A DNA stretch of 63,091 nt from DAOTXN01 sp034435435 (GTDB taxonomy: Bacteria; Chloroflexota; Anaerolineae; S140-20): contig DAOTXN010000128.1 of NCBI GenBank assembly GCA_034435435.1, positions 1 to 63,091 on the forward strand, written 5' to 3'. The notes under the pieces were generated by a model. It was not told the DNA's origin. It worked only from the letters and a program-made list of their open reading frames with translations, and ran no database searches. The position numbers and the translations under genes were made by a program. Below are positions 26,001 to 33,268 of the stretch, one piece after another (the stretch's first letter is position 1; the number at the start of each line of letters is the position of its first letter).

Positions 26001-26830
26001 TCCATAGTATGATACACTTGGCGATAACGCCCTTTGTGTGTCAGAACCTCATCCCCCTCTTCAATGGCCTCGATGGGTTTCTCCCCTTGTCTTGTGCGAA
26101 CACGTGCTCCTGCCAGGAAGCAACCCTCCACATAGTGCACGTAACTGCCTTCATCGGCGATGATGAGCGTGCGCTCGAACTGGCCGATGTTGGCGATGTT
26201 GAGCCGAAAGTAGGCCTGCAGGGGCATCGTGACGTGTACACCCGGCGGCACATAGACGAAAGAGCCGCCCGACCACACCGCCGTATTGATGGCCGCAAAC
26301 TTGTTGTCTTCGATAGGTATAACGGTGCCAAAGTATTTCTTGTAAATGTCGGGATACTGCTTTAATCCATCGTCGCTGCTGAGAAAGATGACCCCTTGTT
26401 CCTCCAGTTGTTTCTGGACCTTGTGGTACACCATCTCCGACTCATATTGAGCTCCCACGCCGGCTAGAAACTTGCGCTCTGCTTCGGGAATGCCCAAGCG
26501 GTCGAAGGTCTTTTTGATCTCTTCGGGCACATCGTCCCAGTCGCCGGCTCCTTTTTCGGCCGGCCGCACATAATAGTAAATGTCATTCAGGTCCAGGCCG
26601 GCCAGGTTGCCGCCCCAGGTAGGCGTGGGTCGCACCAGATTGTGTTCATAGGCCTGCAGCCGCCGCTCGCGCATCCAATCCGGTTCGCCCTTCATATAAG
26701 AGATTTGCTCCACGATCTCGCGGGTCAACCCTTTCTCGGATTTAAAGACATAGTTCTCAGAGTCGTGAAAGCCATACTTTTCGGCATAGTCGCTGCCAAT
26801 CGTGGCCACCACTGTCTTTTCGTCAGACAT
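23087..26830 (-). CDS. sufB: SufB precursor containing two inteins
   Basis: 1247 residues encode a SufB of 471 residues interrupted by two self-splicing inteins. Extein 1 is 1-236 (starts MSDEKTVVATIGSDYAEKYG, ends SYVHYVEG). Extein 2 is 605-666 (CTAPTYSTDSFHSG to DANLG). Extein 3 is 1075-1247 (SKLTMKYPSVYLLEPG to EGSIG). Joined, they give a normal-length SufB, the cluster scaffold of SufBC2D. Both inteins split conserved core segments, so splicing is required for activity. GGAGG precedes the ATG. The gene lies between sufC and sufD in the expected order. The intein boundaries are set by Cys1, the HN ends and the Cys605/Ser1075 nucleophiles. Confidence 0.95.
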   Translation of the reverse strand: MSDEKTVVATIGSDYAEKYGFHDSENYVFKSEKGLTREIVEQISYMKGEPDWMRERRLQAYEHNLVRPTPTWGGNLAGLDLNDIYYYVRPAEKGAGDWDDVPEEIKKTFDRLGIPEAERKFLAGVGAQYESEMVYHKVQKQLEEQGVIFLSSDDGLKQYPDIYKKYFGTVIPIEDNKFAAINTAVWSGGSFVYVPPGVHVTMPLQAYFRLNIANIGQFERTLIIADEGSYVHYVEGCFLAGARVRTRQGEKPIEAIEEGDEVLTHKGRYRQVYHTMERPYRGMIYRIRYFGDSRQELHVTEEHPLLVVQRERAHNRNREFVPKWLMASQVKPGDYLAIPIPQVETAPEESYRVTVPIGRGRHASANKDVALPMEPDFFRLLGYYHTEGHVDQEHYLSFSFNINETAYLDDTRALIRRYFDKAPVENIPRQNGQSLVLCSTPVARTFAYEFGSTVYDKRVPEQIRNAPLQQLAEWVRGMWCGDGSYDKRKNMFRFSTVSPELAYAFRDAVLRLGIAASVNHQERTAPRQPMYTVVISSPWNSRFGAIVGCPAPNGGQSGSPFHLDDQYMYVPIRSIEIKEVNAPVYNFSVQEDESYVCEGVVSHNCTAPTYSTDSFHSGVIEIIVRKGARMRYTTIQNWSNNVYNLVTQRALVHEGATMEWVDANLGCLAEGSTVTTPDGVKTIETLNVGDQVLSYDENTGQLVFRTVLARRFSGVQPVHTVSVGERKLRVTANHPFYSYLYDPERPKKLGRYRLGYVRADHLQEAVIPRISIDYGEPYRLKLPSLITVFDSLNQYADGLTMTRSRISRMNSPEHTTDEIMWLLGYWVGDGDIVFKPGKTQDVTRLAKVGFSTPRQDRARERLMGTMTALIEAEPTERDDGIHLAWNSKELAEFFRLNGFEGKASEKRVPAWVWSVPESQRLAFIAGYLDADGTVIVEKRRFSLKSSNRGLLEDIASLLVTLGITPRLYTEFSQPRTVIILGVECTAHGSHRLEFPLDERFFSHLSPTLREKAGSVEAARLEHNRAIGRSTIQLSASVEIADVSVSEPSVEGAPTWDIEVEGTGNFIAQGFIVHNSKLTMKYPSVYLLEPGAHGEILSIAFARGIQHQDTGGKAIHVAPHTTSKITSKSISMAGGRASYRGLLKVHAGAHGSKSNVVCDALLLDESSRSDTYPYIEIDEDDVNIGHEATVSKVGEDQLFYLMSRGLSEEQATGMVVSGFIEPLVKELPMEYAVEMNRLIQLQMEGSIG
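23609..24832 (-). mobile_element. SufB intein 2 (residues 667-1074) with LAGLIDADG endonuclease
   Basis: 408 residues. Splicing block A starts CLAEGSTVTTPDG. Block B has LRVTANHPFY with the TxxH motif. The C-terminal blocks read GNFIAQGFIVHN followed by Ser1075. The central homing endonuclease has both dodecapeptide motifs, WLLGYWVGDGD and FIAGYLDADGT, with acidic residues Asp829 and Asp931 intact. All splicing and cutting residues I can check are present, so it may still be able to home. Insertion follows DANLG and precedes SKLTMKYP. Confidence 0.93.
25019..26122 (-). mobile_element. SufB intein 1 (residues 237-604) with LAGLIDADG endonuclease
   Basis: 368 residues. Block A starts CFLAGARVRTRQG, block B has LHVTEEHPLLV, and the C-terminal blocks read ESYVCEGVVSHN followed by Cys605. 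The endonuclease motifs are RLLGYYHTEGH (Glu387) and WVRGMWCGDGS (Asp482); the first has Glu in place of the usual Asp, so nuclease activity is less sure than splicing. Insertion follows VHYVEG and precedes CTAPTYS. That site, before the cysteine of CTAP, is one I recall as an intein site in mycobacterial SufB. Confidence 0.93.
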
Positions 26831-26875
26831 TATTCGCCTCCACCGCTCGCTGTTTCGATGCTTCGCTGACTTGTA

Positions 26876-27649
26876 CTAGTCGTACTTTTCTCGGATCCAG
26901 TCGTAGCCTTTTTCTTCCAGGTGCAGCGCCAGCTCGGGACCGCCCGATTCAACCACGCGACCGCCTATCATCACATGGACCACGTGGGGCTTGATATAGT
27001 TCAACAGGCGTTGGTAGTGGGTGATAACCAACACGCCCATGTCTGGACCGGACAGGGTATTGACCCCGTTGGCGACGATGCGCAGGGCGTCGATGTCTAA
27101 CCCCGAATCCGTCTCGTCCAAAATGGCAATTTCTGGCTCTAGCATCGCCATTTGCAAAATTTCGGCCCGCTTTTTCTCGCCGCCCGAAAAACCTTCGTTC
27201 AAATAGCGCCCGGCAAAGCTGGGGTCCATCTCCAACAGCGCCATTTTTTCTTTCAACATCTTGCGGAACTGCGGAATCGAGATGCCTTTGGGACCACCGC
27301 CATTGCCGTTTTCTTCTTTGGACAGACGCGCATTAAGCGCCGTGCGCAAAAAATTGGCGACGCTTACGCCAGGAATAGCCACCGGATATTGAAAAGCCAG
27401 GAACATCCCGGCCCGCGAGCGCTCGTCTGGCTCCATTTCCAGAACGCTTTCGCCTTTGAACAGTACGTCGCCGGCAGTGATTTCATACTTGGGGTGGCCC
27501 ATCAGCGCGTAGGCCAGTGTGCTCTTGCCCGACCCATTGGGTCCCATGAGGGCGTGGATTTCGCCCTTTTTCACCGTCAAACTCACGCCCTTGAGAATCT
27601 CTTGATCCCCGACGTTAACATGCAAGTCACGTATCTCGAGCTCACTCAT
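26876..27649 (-). CDS. sufC: SufC, Fe-S assembly ATPase
   Basis: 257 residues. The ABC ATPase motifs are complete: Walker A GPNGSGKST, Q-loop region FLAFQYPVAIPGVS, signature SGGEKKRAEILQ and Walker B IAILDETDSGLDIDAL. It powers the SufBCD complex. AGGAGG lies 11 nt before the ATG, and a consensus promoter lies about 85 nt upstream. It is the first gene of the operon. Confidence 0.95.
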   Translation of the reverse strand: MSELEIRDLHVNVGDQEILKGVSLTVKKGEIHALMGPNGSGKSTLAYALMGHPKYEITAGDVLFKGESVLEMEPDERSRAGMFLAFQYPVAIPGVSVANFLRTALNARLSKEENGNGGGPKGISIPQFRKMLKEKMALLEMDPSFAGRYLNEGFSGGEKKRAEILQMAMLEPEIAILDETDSGLDIDALRIVANGVNTLSGPDMGVLVITHYQRLLNYIKPHVVHVMIGGRVVESGGPELALHLEEKGYDWIREKYD

Positions 27650-27733
27650 TTCTGATATTTCCTCCTGTTGCCATTGTGTATGCGATTGAAAACCAGGCCA
27701 TTAACTGGAGCAGTTGATTCCAATTTCGGAGGG

Positions 27734-27762
27734 AGTATAACACACCGGCAGGGGTTTGTCAA
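27734..27762 (-). promoter_or_regulatory. Consensus sigma70-type promoter of the suf operon
   Basis: On the minus strand TTGACA (27757-27762), a 17-bp spacer and TATACT (27734-27739) lie ahead of sufC. The roughly 80-nt leader after the predicted start could hold a regulator site, but I see no clear palindrome. This is one of the best promoter matches in the window. Confidence 0.75.
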
Positions 27763-27811
27763 TATTTATCATAAAAATCTTTTTTATTCGGGCGGGGAGG
27801 CATAACGATCA

Positions 27812-28888
27812 TCACAACAGACTGATTTGCCCATCCCTCTGTAGCCGTTCCACCACTGCTTTGACTTCCTGCGCCCGTCCCTTAGGGCAGATGAGCAGTG
27901 CATCGGCAGTGTCTACGACTATCATATCTTGCAAGCCGATGGTCGCTATCAGACGCGCCCCCCCGCGTACCAACGTGCGGACAGTATCCAGCCCCAGATG
28001 CTCACCCACAATGATATTGCCTTGGGCATCTCCAGGAATGATATCCAGTAGCGTGGCCCAACTTCCTACGTCACTCCAGCCAATGTCCACAGGAATGACG
28101 GTCACATCTGTAGCCCCTTCCATTATCGCATAGTCGACCGAGAGTTTCTGAATCTGCGGCCATACTTCGGATAGTACCGGCGTCGCGTCTGGCGTCCCCA
28201 GCACAGCCGCAAGCGCCATCAGTTGCTCATACATTTGCGGACGTTGGCGTTGAAACTCGGCCAGCACATGATCCACACGCCAGATGAACATCCCGCTATT
28301 CCAGCTATATTGCCCGCTCTCGAAAAAGGCGTGGGCTGTGAGCTCATCGGGCTTTTCGGCAAAGCGGGCGGCCTGGTACACCTCGAAGCCGTCAAACCGG
28401 CCCAGGGCTTGCCCCTGCTGAATATAGCCGAATCCGGTAGAGGGGAACGTAGGCTGGATACCCAGCGTGACGATTTTTCCCGCGCGGGCCACTTTTTCGG
28501 CCGCACCCAACACGGCTCGAAAACGCGCCGCGTCGGCGATATAGTGGTCGGCGGTGAGCATGGCCATCACGGCCTGCGGGTCGCGCTTTTGCAAGTGGAT
28601 GGCGCCCAACCCTACTGCCGGGCCAGAGTCGCGCCCCAGCGGCTCCAGGATCCAGTTCTCGGCGGGCAGTTCGGGCGCCTGCGGGCGCAGAATCTTGGCC
28701 TGCTGCTCTCCAGTGACGACGAGGATGCGCTCCGGCGGCAGCAGCGGCAACAGCCGGTCTACCGCGTGCTGGAACATCGTGCGCTCGCCGATGAGCGGGA
28801 GGGCCTGCTTGGGCCGGTTCTGGCGGCTGAGGGGCCACAGGCGTGTGCCCACCCCCCCGGCCATGATCACAGCGTAAAACGACGACAT
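27812..28888 (-). CDS. manC: Mannose-1-phosphate guanylyltransferase
   Basis: 358 residues, the nucleotidyltransferase half without the isomerase domain. Motifs are VIMAGGVGTRLWPLSRQ (GTP binding) and, further on, AARFAEKPDELTA, NSGMFIWRVDHVLAEF and the Lys/Asp pair in VDIGWSDVGSWATL. It makes GDP-mannose from GTP and mannose-1-phosphate for surface glycans. ATG 28888 follows GAGGAGAACAAC; an ATG nine codons earlier lies in repeat DNA. A dispersed inverted repeat separates it from dprA upstream. Confidence 0.92.
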   Translation of the reverse strand: MSSFYAVIMAGGVGTRLWPLSRQNRPKQALPLIGERTMFQHAVDRLLPLLPPERILVVTGEQQAKILRPQAPELPAENWILEPLGRDSGPAVGLGAIHLQKRDPQAVMAMLTADHYIADAARFRAVLGAAEKVARAGKIVTLGIQPTFPSTGFGYIQQGQALGRFDGFEVYQAARFAEKPDELTAHAFFESGQYSWNSGMFIWRVDHVLAEFQRQRPQMYEQLMALAAVLGTPDATPVLSEVWPQIQKLSVDYAIMEGATDVTVIPVDIGWSDVGSWATLLDIIPGDAQGNIIVGEHLGLDTVRTLVRGGARLIATIGLQDMIVVDTADALLICPKGRAQEVKAVVERLQRDGQISLL

Positions 28889-28900
28889 GTTGTTCTCCTC

Positions 28901-28959
28901 GACCACAGATTTCACGAGTTACACGGATGGGTTCACTGCAATTCGTGCAATCTGTGGTC
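28901..28959. repeat. CACAGATT-type inverted repeat between dprA and manC
   Basis: Perfect 11-bp arms GACCACAGATT (28901-28911) and AATCTGTGGTC (28949-28959) flank degenerate 7-8 nt units (TCACGAGT, TACACGGAT, ATTCGTGC). The right arm overlaps the dprA stop codon. The layout is the same as the ACAGGATT array at 33163-33230 and the CACCAAGG array at 45434-45506, with a different unit. It may form a hairpin in dprA-manC mRNA. Confidence 0.7.
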
Positions 28960-30064
28960 AGTCTATGCGATACTCGACAGTGGACTCGCGCAGGCACACA
29001 TAGTTCATGCCGCCCACCTGGCGCACCATACCTTTGAGTTCCATCAGCGCCAGGTTGCTGGTGACTTCTGAAATGAGCAGCCCGCTCTGCAACGCGATCT
29101 CGTCCACGTGGACCGGCTCCATGCTCAGGTATTGCAGCAGCCGGGCTTCGGTCTCGGTTTCGGGCGCCATGGCCCTTACTTCGGCCTGTTCGGCCACCAG
29201 CATCAGATTCAGTTCTTCCAGAATATCCTCGGCCCCTGTGACCAATTTGGCCCCGTCCTGGATGAGGCGATTGGCGCCCTCGCTGCTGCGCACGAACAGA
29301 TTGCCCGGCACTGCGAACACGTCGCGACCTTGGTCGGCCGCAAAATCGGCAGTGATGAGCGCGCCGCTTTTCAAGCCCGCCTCGACGATGAGCACGCCCA
29401 AGCTAAGACCGCTGATGATGCGATTGCGCGGCGGAAAGTTGCTGGCCTCGGGCCGTGTGCCCAGCGGGTATTCGCTGACCAGCGCACCGTTTTCGATAAT
29501 CTCTCGGGCCAGGTTGCGGTGCTCCGGTGGATATACCAGGTCCAGTCCGCAGCCCAACACGGCGATGGTGCGCCCACCGGCCTGCAAGGCGGCCCGGTGG
29601 GCTTCGGCGTCTATGCCTCGCGCCAACCCGCTGACGAGAGTCACGTGGTTCACGGCCAGGTCGGTCGCCAGGCGTTGTGTGACCGTTTTGCCGTAGGCCG
29701 AGGCGCGGCGCGTGCCAACCACGGCCACCGCCCACTCGTCCTCAGCGGTCAACTGGCCGCGCACGTAAAGCACCGGAGGCGGGTCGGGGATTTGCAGGAG
29801 GCGGGGGGGATAATCCGAGTCGTCCCACGTGAGCGCCTGAACGTGATGCTGAGCCAGCTTGTCCAATTCAGCATCCAGGTCCAGTTGGCGGCGCGTTTGG
29901 GTTAGGCTCGAGAGCGCTCGTTTGTCGAGACCGGCCTGTTGTAGCGCCGCCGCGTCGGCTCGCCAGGCGGCCTCCAGGTCGCCGAAATGGTCCAACAGCG
30001 CCCGCACTTTCATCGGGCCGATGCCCCTGACTAGGTTAAAAGCGATCCAGTGCTTTTTCGACAC
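28958..30064 (-). CDS. dprA: DprA, DNA-processing protein
   Basis: 368 residues. It has an N-terminal SAM-like helical part (VRGIGPMKVRALLDHFG), the Rossmann core (VAVVGTRRASAYGK, SGLARGIDAEAHRAAL, GCGLDLVYPPEHR, NFPPRNRIISGLS) and a C-terminal winged helix (about 295-360). It loads RecA on incoming single-stranded DNA in transformation. The start is GTG with a weak ribosome-binding site. Together with recF and the Xer recombinase the window has several DNA-processing genes, but no com genes are visible. Confidence 0.93.
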   Translation of the reverse strand: MSKKHWIAFNLVRGIGPMKVRALLDHFGDLEAAWRADAAALQQAGLDKRALSSLTQTRRQLDLDAELDKLAQHHVQALTWDDSDYPPRLLQIPDPPPVLYVRGQLTAEDEWAVAVVGTRRASAYGKTVTQRLATDLAVNHVTLVSGLARGIDAEAHRAALQAGGRTIAVLGCGLDLVYPPEHRNLAREIIENGALVSEYPLGTRPEASNFPPRNRIISGLSLGVLIVEAGLKSGALITADFAADQGRDVFAVPGNLFVRSSEGANRLIQDGAKLVTGAEDILEELNLMLVAEQAEVRAMAPETETEARLLQYLSMEPVHVDEIALQSGLLISEVTSNLALMELKGMVRQVGGMNYVCLRESTVEYRID

Positions 30065-30119
30065 GTGCTCATTCCCCCGTATTTGCGTGGTGTGACGGCG
30101 TAAGAGTACCCGATGTGCG

Positions 30120-30278
30120 ATGGCTTGTCAAGAACACAGAGAAGCGGGGGCGCACTTCAGGCTGCAGCGCTACCTCACAACCTACAATCACAAGCGGCCC
30201 CATCAGAGTCTGGCCTATCAAGTTCCGACCAAGTACAGCGACGCGCAAATTCGCGCCTATCTTAAGCGGCTGAGTTGA
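30120..30278 (+). pseudogene. Transposase C-terminal remnant (IS3/IS481-type rve)
   Basis: A 52-codon frame contains YLTTYNHKRPHQSLAYQVP and then KYSDAQIRAYLKRLS. The YNxxRPHQSL motif marks the end of DDE integrase-type transposases of IS3/IS481 elements. Everything upstream of it, including the DDE triad, is missing. No flanking inverted repeats are visible. Confidence 0.75.
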
Positions 30279-30304
30279 GGTATACTTGGGCCAGGAGGTG
30301 CAAG

Positions 30305-30607
30305 ATGCGTGGACCCAAGCCCAAGTATCCCATCGAGTTAACAACAGAAGAAGAGCAAGCCCTACGGAAGCTGGCGAATGCTCACAAGGCGTCTCACGTG
30401 AAGGTGATGCGTGCTCGCATGCTTCTGGCAGCCAACGCCGTTGCCAAGTGCTCTCGCTCTGCCGCCAGTATCATTTTGTTTGACGTGGGAGACACGGGAC
30501 GGAGCTCGTCCCAGATCACAGCCGCCTTGGCGAAACGGGGTAACGAGCGACTGGTTAACGCCTTGCAAGCTGTCCTGGCGGAAACGTCCAAGGAAGGTTT
30601 GACTTGA
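30305..30607 (+). pseudogene. IS630-type transposase N-terminal remnant
   Basis: ATG 30305 follows GGAGG. The first 45 residues (MRGPKPKYPIELTTEEEQAL, HVKVMRARMLLAA) match the start of IS630-family transposases, which continue with a helix-turn-helix that is missing. The remaining 55 residues (IILFDVGDTGRSSS, NERLVNALQAVLAE) are not transposase-like and I cannot place them. They may be the end of another gene fused by a deletion, since the stop overlaps the ubiX start (TTGA). Confidence 0.6.
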
Positions 30608-31173
30608 AAAGATTGATCGTTGGGCTCTCGGGGGCCAGTGGACAGATTTATGGTATCCGGCTGCTGGAGGTCTTGAAAACCGTAACTGAGATCGAGACCC
30701 ATTTGGTGGTCAGTGACACGGCGCGCATCATCATTCGCCAAGAGACGGCTCTCGACGTATCTGCGGTGGAGGCGTTGGCCGACATGGTCTATCCGGTGAC
30801 AAACATTGGCGCAGCTATCGCCAGCGGCTCCTTTGGGGCCGTGGGCATGGTGGTGATCCCGTGCAGCATCACGACGTTGTCGGCCATAGCCAACAGTTAC
30901 AATGCCAATCTGCTAGTCCGTGCGGCCGACGTACAGTTAAAACAAGGGCGACCGGTCCTGCTGGTGGTGCGGGAGACTCCCTTGCACCTGGGCCACCTGC
31001 GCCTGATGGTGCAGGCGGCAGAGAATGGATGTGTGATCATGCCGCCGGTTCCTGCATTCTATAACCAGGCAGAAACACTGGACGACATTATCAATCACAC
31101 CGTGGGGCGCGTGCTGGCGCGTCTGGGAATTGATAATGCGCTGTACAAAGAATGGCAGGGATTAAAAGAATGA
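30604..31173 (+). CDS. ubiX: UbiX-type flavin prenyltransferase
   Basis: 189 residues. It has the start KRLIVGLSGASGQIYGIRLLE, the SxT/SIT segment IPCSITTLSAIANSY, and RPVLLVVRETPLHLGHLRLM with conserved Arg and Glu. It joins dimethylallyl phosphate to FMN to make prenylated FMN, the cofactor of UbiD decarboxylases. No ubiD is in the window. TTG start with AAGGAAGG upstream. It overlaps the preceding remnant and the following PPOX-like gene, so it lies in a compact operon. Confidence 0.92.
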   Translation: MKRLIVGLSGASGQIYGIRLLEVLKTVTEIETHLVVSDTARIIIRQETALDVSAVEALADMVYPVTNIGAAIASGSFGAVGMVVIPCSITTLSAIANSYNANLLVRAADVQLKQGRPVLLVVRETPLHLGHLRLMVQAAENGCVIMPPVPAFYNQAETLDDIINHTVGRVLARLGIDNALYKEWQGLKE

Positions 31174-31472
31174 CGGATCTAGTTCAGAAGCGCCTCAGTG
31201 TGTTTCTCGCGGCTCACACGACCATGGCCCTGGCGACCGTGGGAGCGCAAGGCAGGCCGGCGGTGGCGGCGCTTTTCTATGCCCACGACGAGGCGCTGCG
31301 CTTGTATTACCTCTCCAGCCCGAACGCACAGCACTCGCTCAACATCCAGAACCACCCTGAGGCGGCGGCAGCGATCTATGCTGACGGGCAAGATTGGCGC
31401 GAGATTCGCGGCGTGCAACTGCGTGGCTATGCAAGACAGGTGTCGCTCACCGCACTGCCGAGAGCGGTGTGA
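31170..31472 (+). CDS. PPOX-like flavin/F420-binding protein, C-terminus lost
   Basis: About 100 residues of a pyridoxamine-phosphate-oxidase-like split barrel: TTMALATVGAQGRPAVAALFYAHD, LYYLSSPNAQHSLNIQ, GVQLRGYARQVS. Family members run to 140-150 residues; this one stops after LTALPRAV. A relic of xdhC begins within 15 nt, so a deletion has probably joined the two. The start overlaps the ubiX stop (ATGA). The remaining fold may be unstable. Confidence 0.6.
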   Translation: MTDLVQKRLSVFLAAHTTMALATVGAQGRPAVAALFYAHDEALRLYYLSSPNAQHSLNIQNHPEAAAAIYADGQDWREIRGVQLRGYARQVSLTALPRAV

Positions 31473-31485
31473 GTGTTCGGGGCGA

Positions 31486-31901
31486 AATGCAGCGGCCCTG
31501 GAAGCCATCGACCGGGGGGAGCCGGTGGCTATGGCTACCGTTCTAGAGCGCGGGGATCAACACCCCGCAGCGCAAGATGCTCATTTTCCCGGACGGGCAA
31601 ACGGCGGGCAGCGTGGGTGGAGGCGGCGTCGAAGCCTGCGCGTTCAAAGAAGCTCTGGAGGCCCCGGCCGAAGGGCGATCGCGCGAATTACACTACAACC
31701 TGGTAGACGAAGAACAGGGCGACCCCGGCATCTGCGGCGGGAGTATGCGCCTGCTGGTGGAGGTGCTCACTTCGGCGGGCGCGGGAATCCGGCCTTCCCG
31801 AAGAGCTGCTGGAACGGATCCATACGCCCATCGGACTGGACCTAGAGATCGCCATCAGCATCATCGCCGAGATCATTGCCGTGCAACGGGGACGGAGGTG
31901 A
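31486..31901 (+). pseudogene. xdhC/coxI-like gene, frameshifted
   Basis: Pieces of an XdhC-type molybdenum-hydroxylase maturation protein appear in different frames. ALEAIDRGEPVAMATVLERG is followed by a shift to STPRS near 31555. Another shift near 31573 leads to KMLIFPDGQTAGSVGGGG, LHYNLVDEEQGDPGICGGS and LLVEVL. A last shift leads to LPEELLERIHTPIGLDLE and AISIIAEIIAVQRGRR, ending at TGA 31899-31901. The N-terminal dozen residues and a short piece near IGLD are missing. Such proteins insert sulfur or hand over molybdenum cofactor. Sequencing error could explain one shift but not all of the changes. Confidence 0.75.
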
Positions 31902-31904
31902 GAC

Positions 31905-32729
31905 ATGAACCCTGAGACAAAAGTGATTCGGCTTCAAACCGCGCTGTGCGTGGTGGTAAAGGGAGGCGGCGACCTGGGCACAGGAGTCGCCTGGCGGCTG
32001 CATCGCTGCGGCTTTCGCGTGCTGGTGACCGAGATTCCACGCCCCACCGTCATCCGCCGAGCCGTCGCTTTTGCTTCGGCGGTCTATGAAAATGAGATCA
32101 CGGTCGATGGGATCACTGCGCGGCAGGTAACGGACGACGCTGGCGTGGCAACTTGCTGGAAAGAAGAGAGGGTGCCGGTGTTGGTAGACCCCGAGGGGGC
32201 CGTCATCCTGCGATTGCAACCCGACGTGGTGGTCGACGCCATCATCGCCAAGCGGAACATTGGGACTCACATCACCGACGCGCCGGTCGTCGTGGCGTTA
32301 GGACCGGGCTTTACCGCTGGAGTGGATTGCCACGCCGTGGTGGAGACCAACCGGGGACATAACTTGGGACGGGTGCTCCTGCAAGGCAGCGCCGAGCCGA
32401 ACACCGGGGCGCCGGGGATCGTTGGGGGGCAGAGCGCCCGGCGGGTGCTGCGCGCGTCCGCCGAGGGGCGTTTCCAAGCGCTGCGTGCTATCGGCGACCG
32501 GGTGCAGGCTGAACAGGTCGTGGCCTATGTAGATGACGCGCCGGTCCGCTCTCAATTGGATGGCGTGGTGCGGGGGCTGTTGCACGACGGGCTGCGGGTC
32601 TCCAGCGGGATGAAGGTAGGAGACGTGGACCCCAGAGGTGTGGTCTCTCATTGCTTTACGATTTCCGACAAAGCCCTGGCCCTGGGAGGCGGGGTGTTAG
32701 AGGCGATCATGTATCTTTTACACGAGTAG
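31905..32729 (+). CDS. YqeB/EF2563-like selenium-dependent molybdenum hydroxylase accessory protein
   Basis: 274 residues. It begins ALCVVVKGGGDLGTGVAWRLHRCG (Rossmann start) and continues VTEIPRPTVIRRAVAFASAVY, DVVVDAIIAKRNIGTHI, ALGPGFTAGVDCHAVVETNRGH and HNLGRVLLQGSAEPNTG. This matches the EF2563 family, found with XdhC and selenium-dependent molybdenum hydroxylases. Here it follows the broken xdhC after 3 nt. It appears intact. It may serve the hydroxylase electron-transfer subunit at 569-2032, but they are 30 kb apart. Confidence 0.85.
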   Translation: MNPETKVIRLQTALCVVVKGGGDLGTGVAWRLHRCGFRVLVTEIPRPTVIRRAVAFASAVYENEITVDGITARQVTDDAGVATCWKEERVPVLVDPEGAVILRLQPDVVVDAIIAKRNIGTHITDAPVVVALGPGFTAGVDCHAVVETNRGHNLGRVLLQGSAEPNTGAPGIVGGQSARRVLRASAEGRFQALRAIGDRVQAEQVVAYVDDAPVRSQLDGVVRGLLHDGLRVSSGMKVGDVDPRGVVSHCFTISDKALALGGGVLEAIMYLLHE

Positions 32730-32798
32730 CTTTGTGTCACATCATGCGCTGGTTAGCTCGCATCTAATTGGCCGCCGCCTCGACGCAGCAGGTGCATG

Positions 32799-32831
32799 AA
32801 AAAGGGAAGGCAAATCCAGCCTTCCCTTTTT
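32799..32831 (+). terminator. Strong intrinsic terminator after the yqeB-like gene
   Basis: AAAAAGGGAAGGC (32799-32811) and GCCTTCCCTTTTT (32819-32831) form a perfect 13-bp stem with a 7-nt loop, ending in a T-run. It lies 70 nt past the yqeB-like stop and would work on either strand. Confidence 0.85.
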
Positions 32832-33268
32832 CGTTGGTCCGGCTACTGGATCGTTGCCCTCCAACGCATTTAGCGAGCGCCAAATTGGCCGTCGAGTTAA
32901 TGGAGCATGTCACGGTGTTGGTTGTGATGGCTTTAGACAAAACTCATTCGGTTATCACGCCGCCCCGTCTCCGTGTTTTCGGAGAGCGTCAGCGGTTGCG
33001 CGTGTTCATCGATCCGAGTACAATGCGGGTCGTGAAGACCAGCACGGGTTGTGTATTGTGTCTATCACAAGACAATCGGTGAGAACTGTGATACTATCCA
33101 CAGCCATCGGCTGACGGCTGAATGCTAAAGAGGAGGTAACTGCTCAGCTTACCGTCAAATTGGACAGGATTCACAGGATTGACAGGATGAAAAACAGTCC
33201 GAAATCCTGTTGAATCCTGTAAATCCTGTCAAAAATCGCTGGGCCTGAGCGGTTACAAGAGGAGTACT
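32832..33268. other. Leader region of rnj, no gene seen
   Basis: No coding frame with a credible start is visible. The region holds an imperfect inverted repeat TATCACA (33063-33069) / TGTGATA (33087-33093), a GCTGACGGCTGA repeat scrap near 33108 and the ACAGGATT array at 33163-33230. The rnj promoter must lie here, but I cannot pick a clear -35/-10 pair. Confidence 0.5.
33163..33230. repeat. ACAGGATT inverted tandem array upstream of rnj
   Basis: The left arm has three copies of a 7-8 nt unit (GACAGGAT, TCACAGGAT, TGACAGGAT). The right arm has three reverse-complement copies (ATCCTGT, TGAATCCTGT, AAATCCTGTC), with about 15 nt between. The whole can fold into one long hairpin 40 nt before the rnj start codon. 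Arrays with this unit are known from other bacterial genomes; their role is unsettled. Confidence 0.8.
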
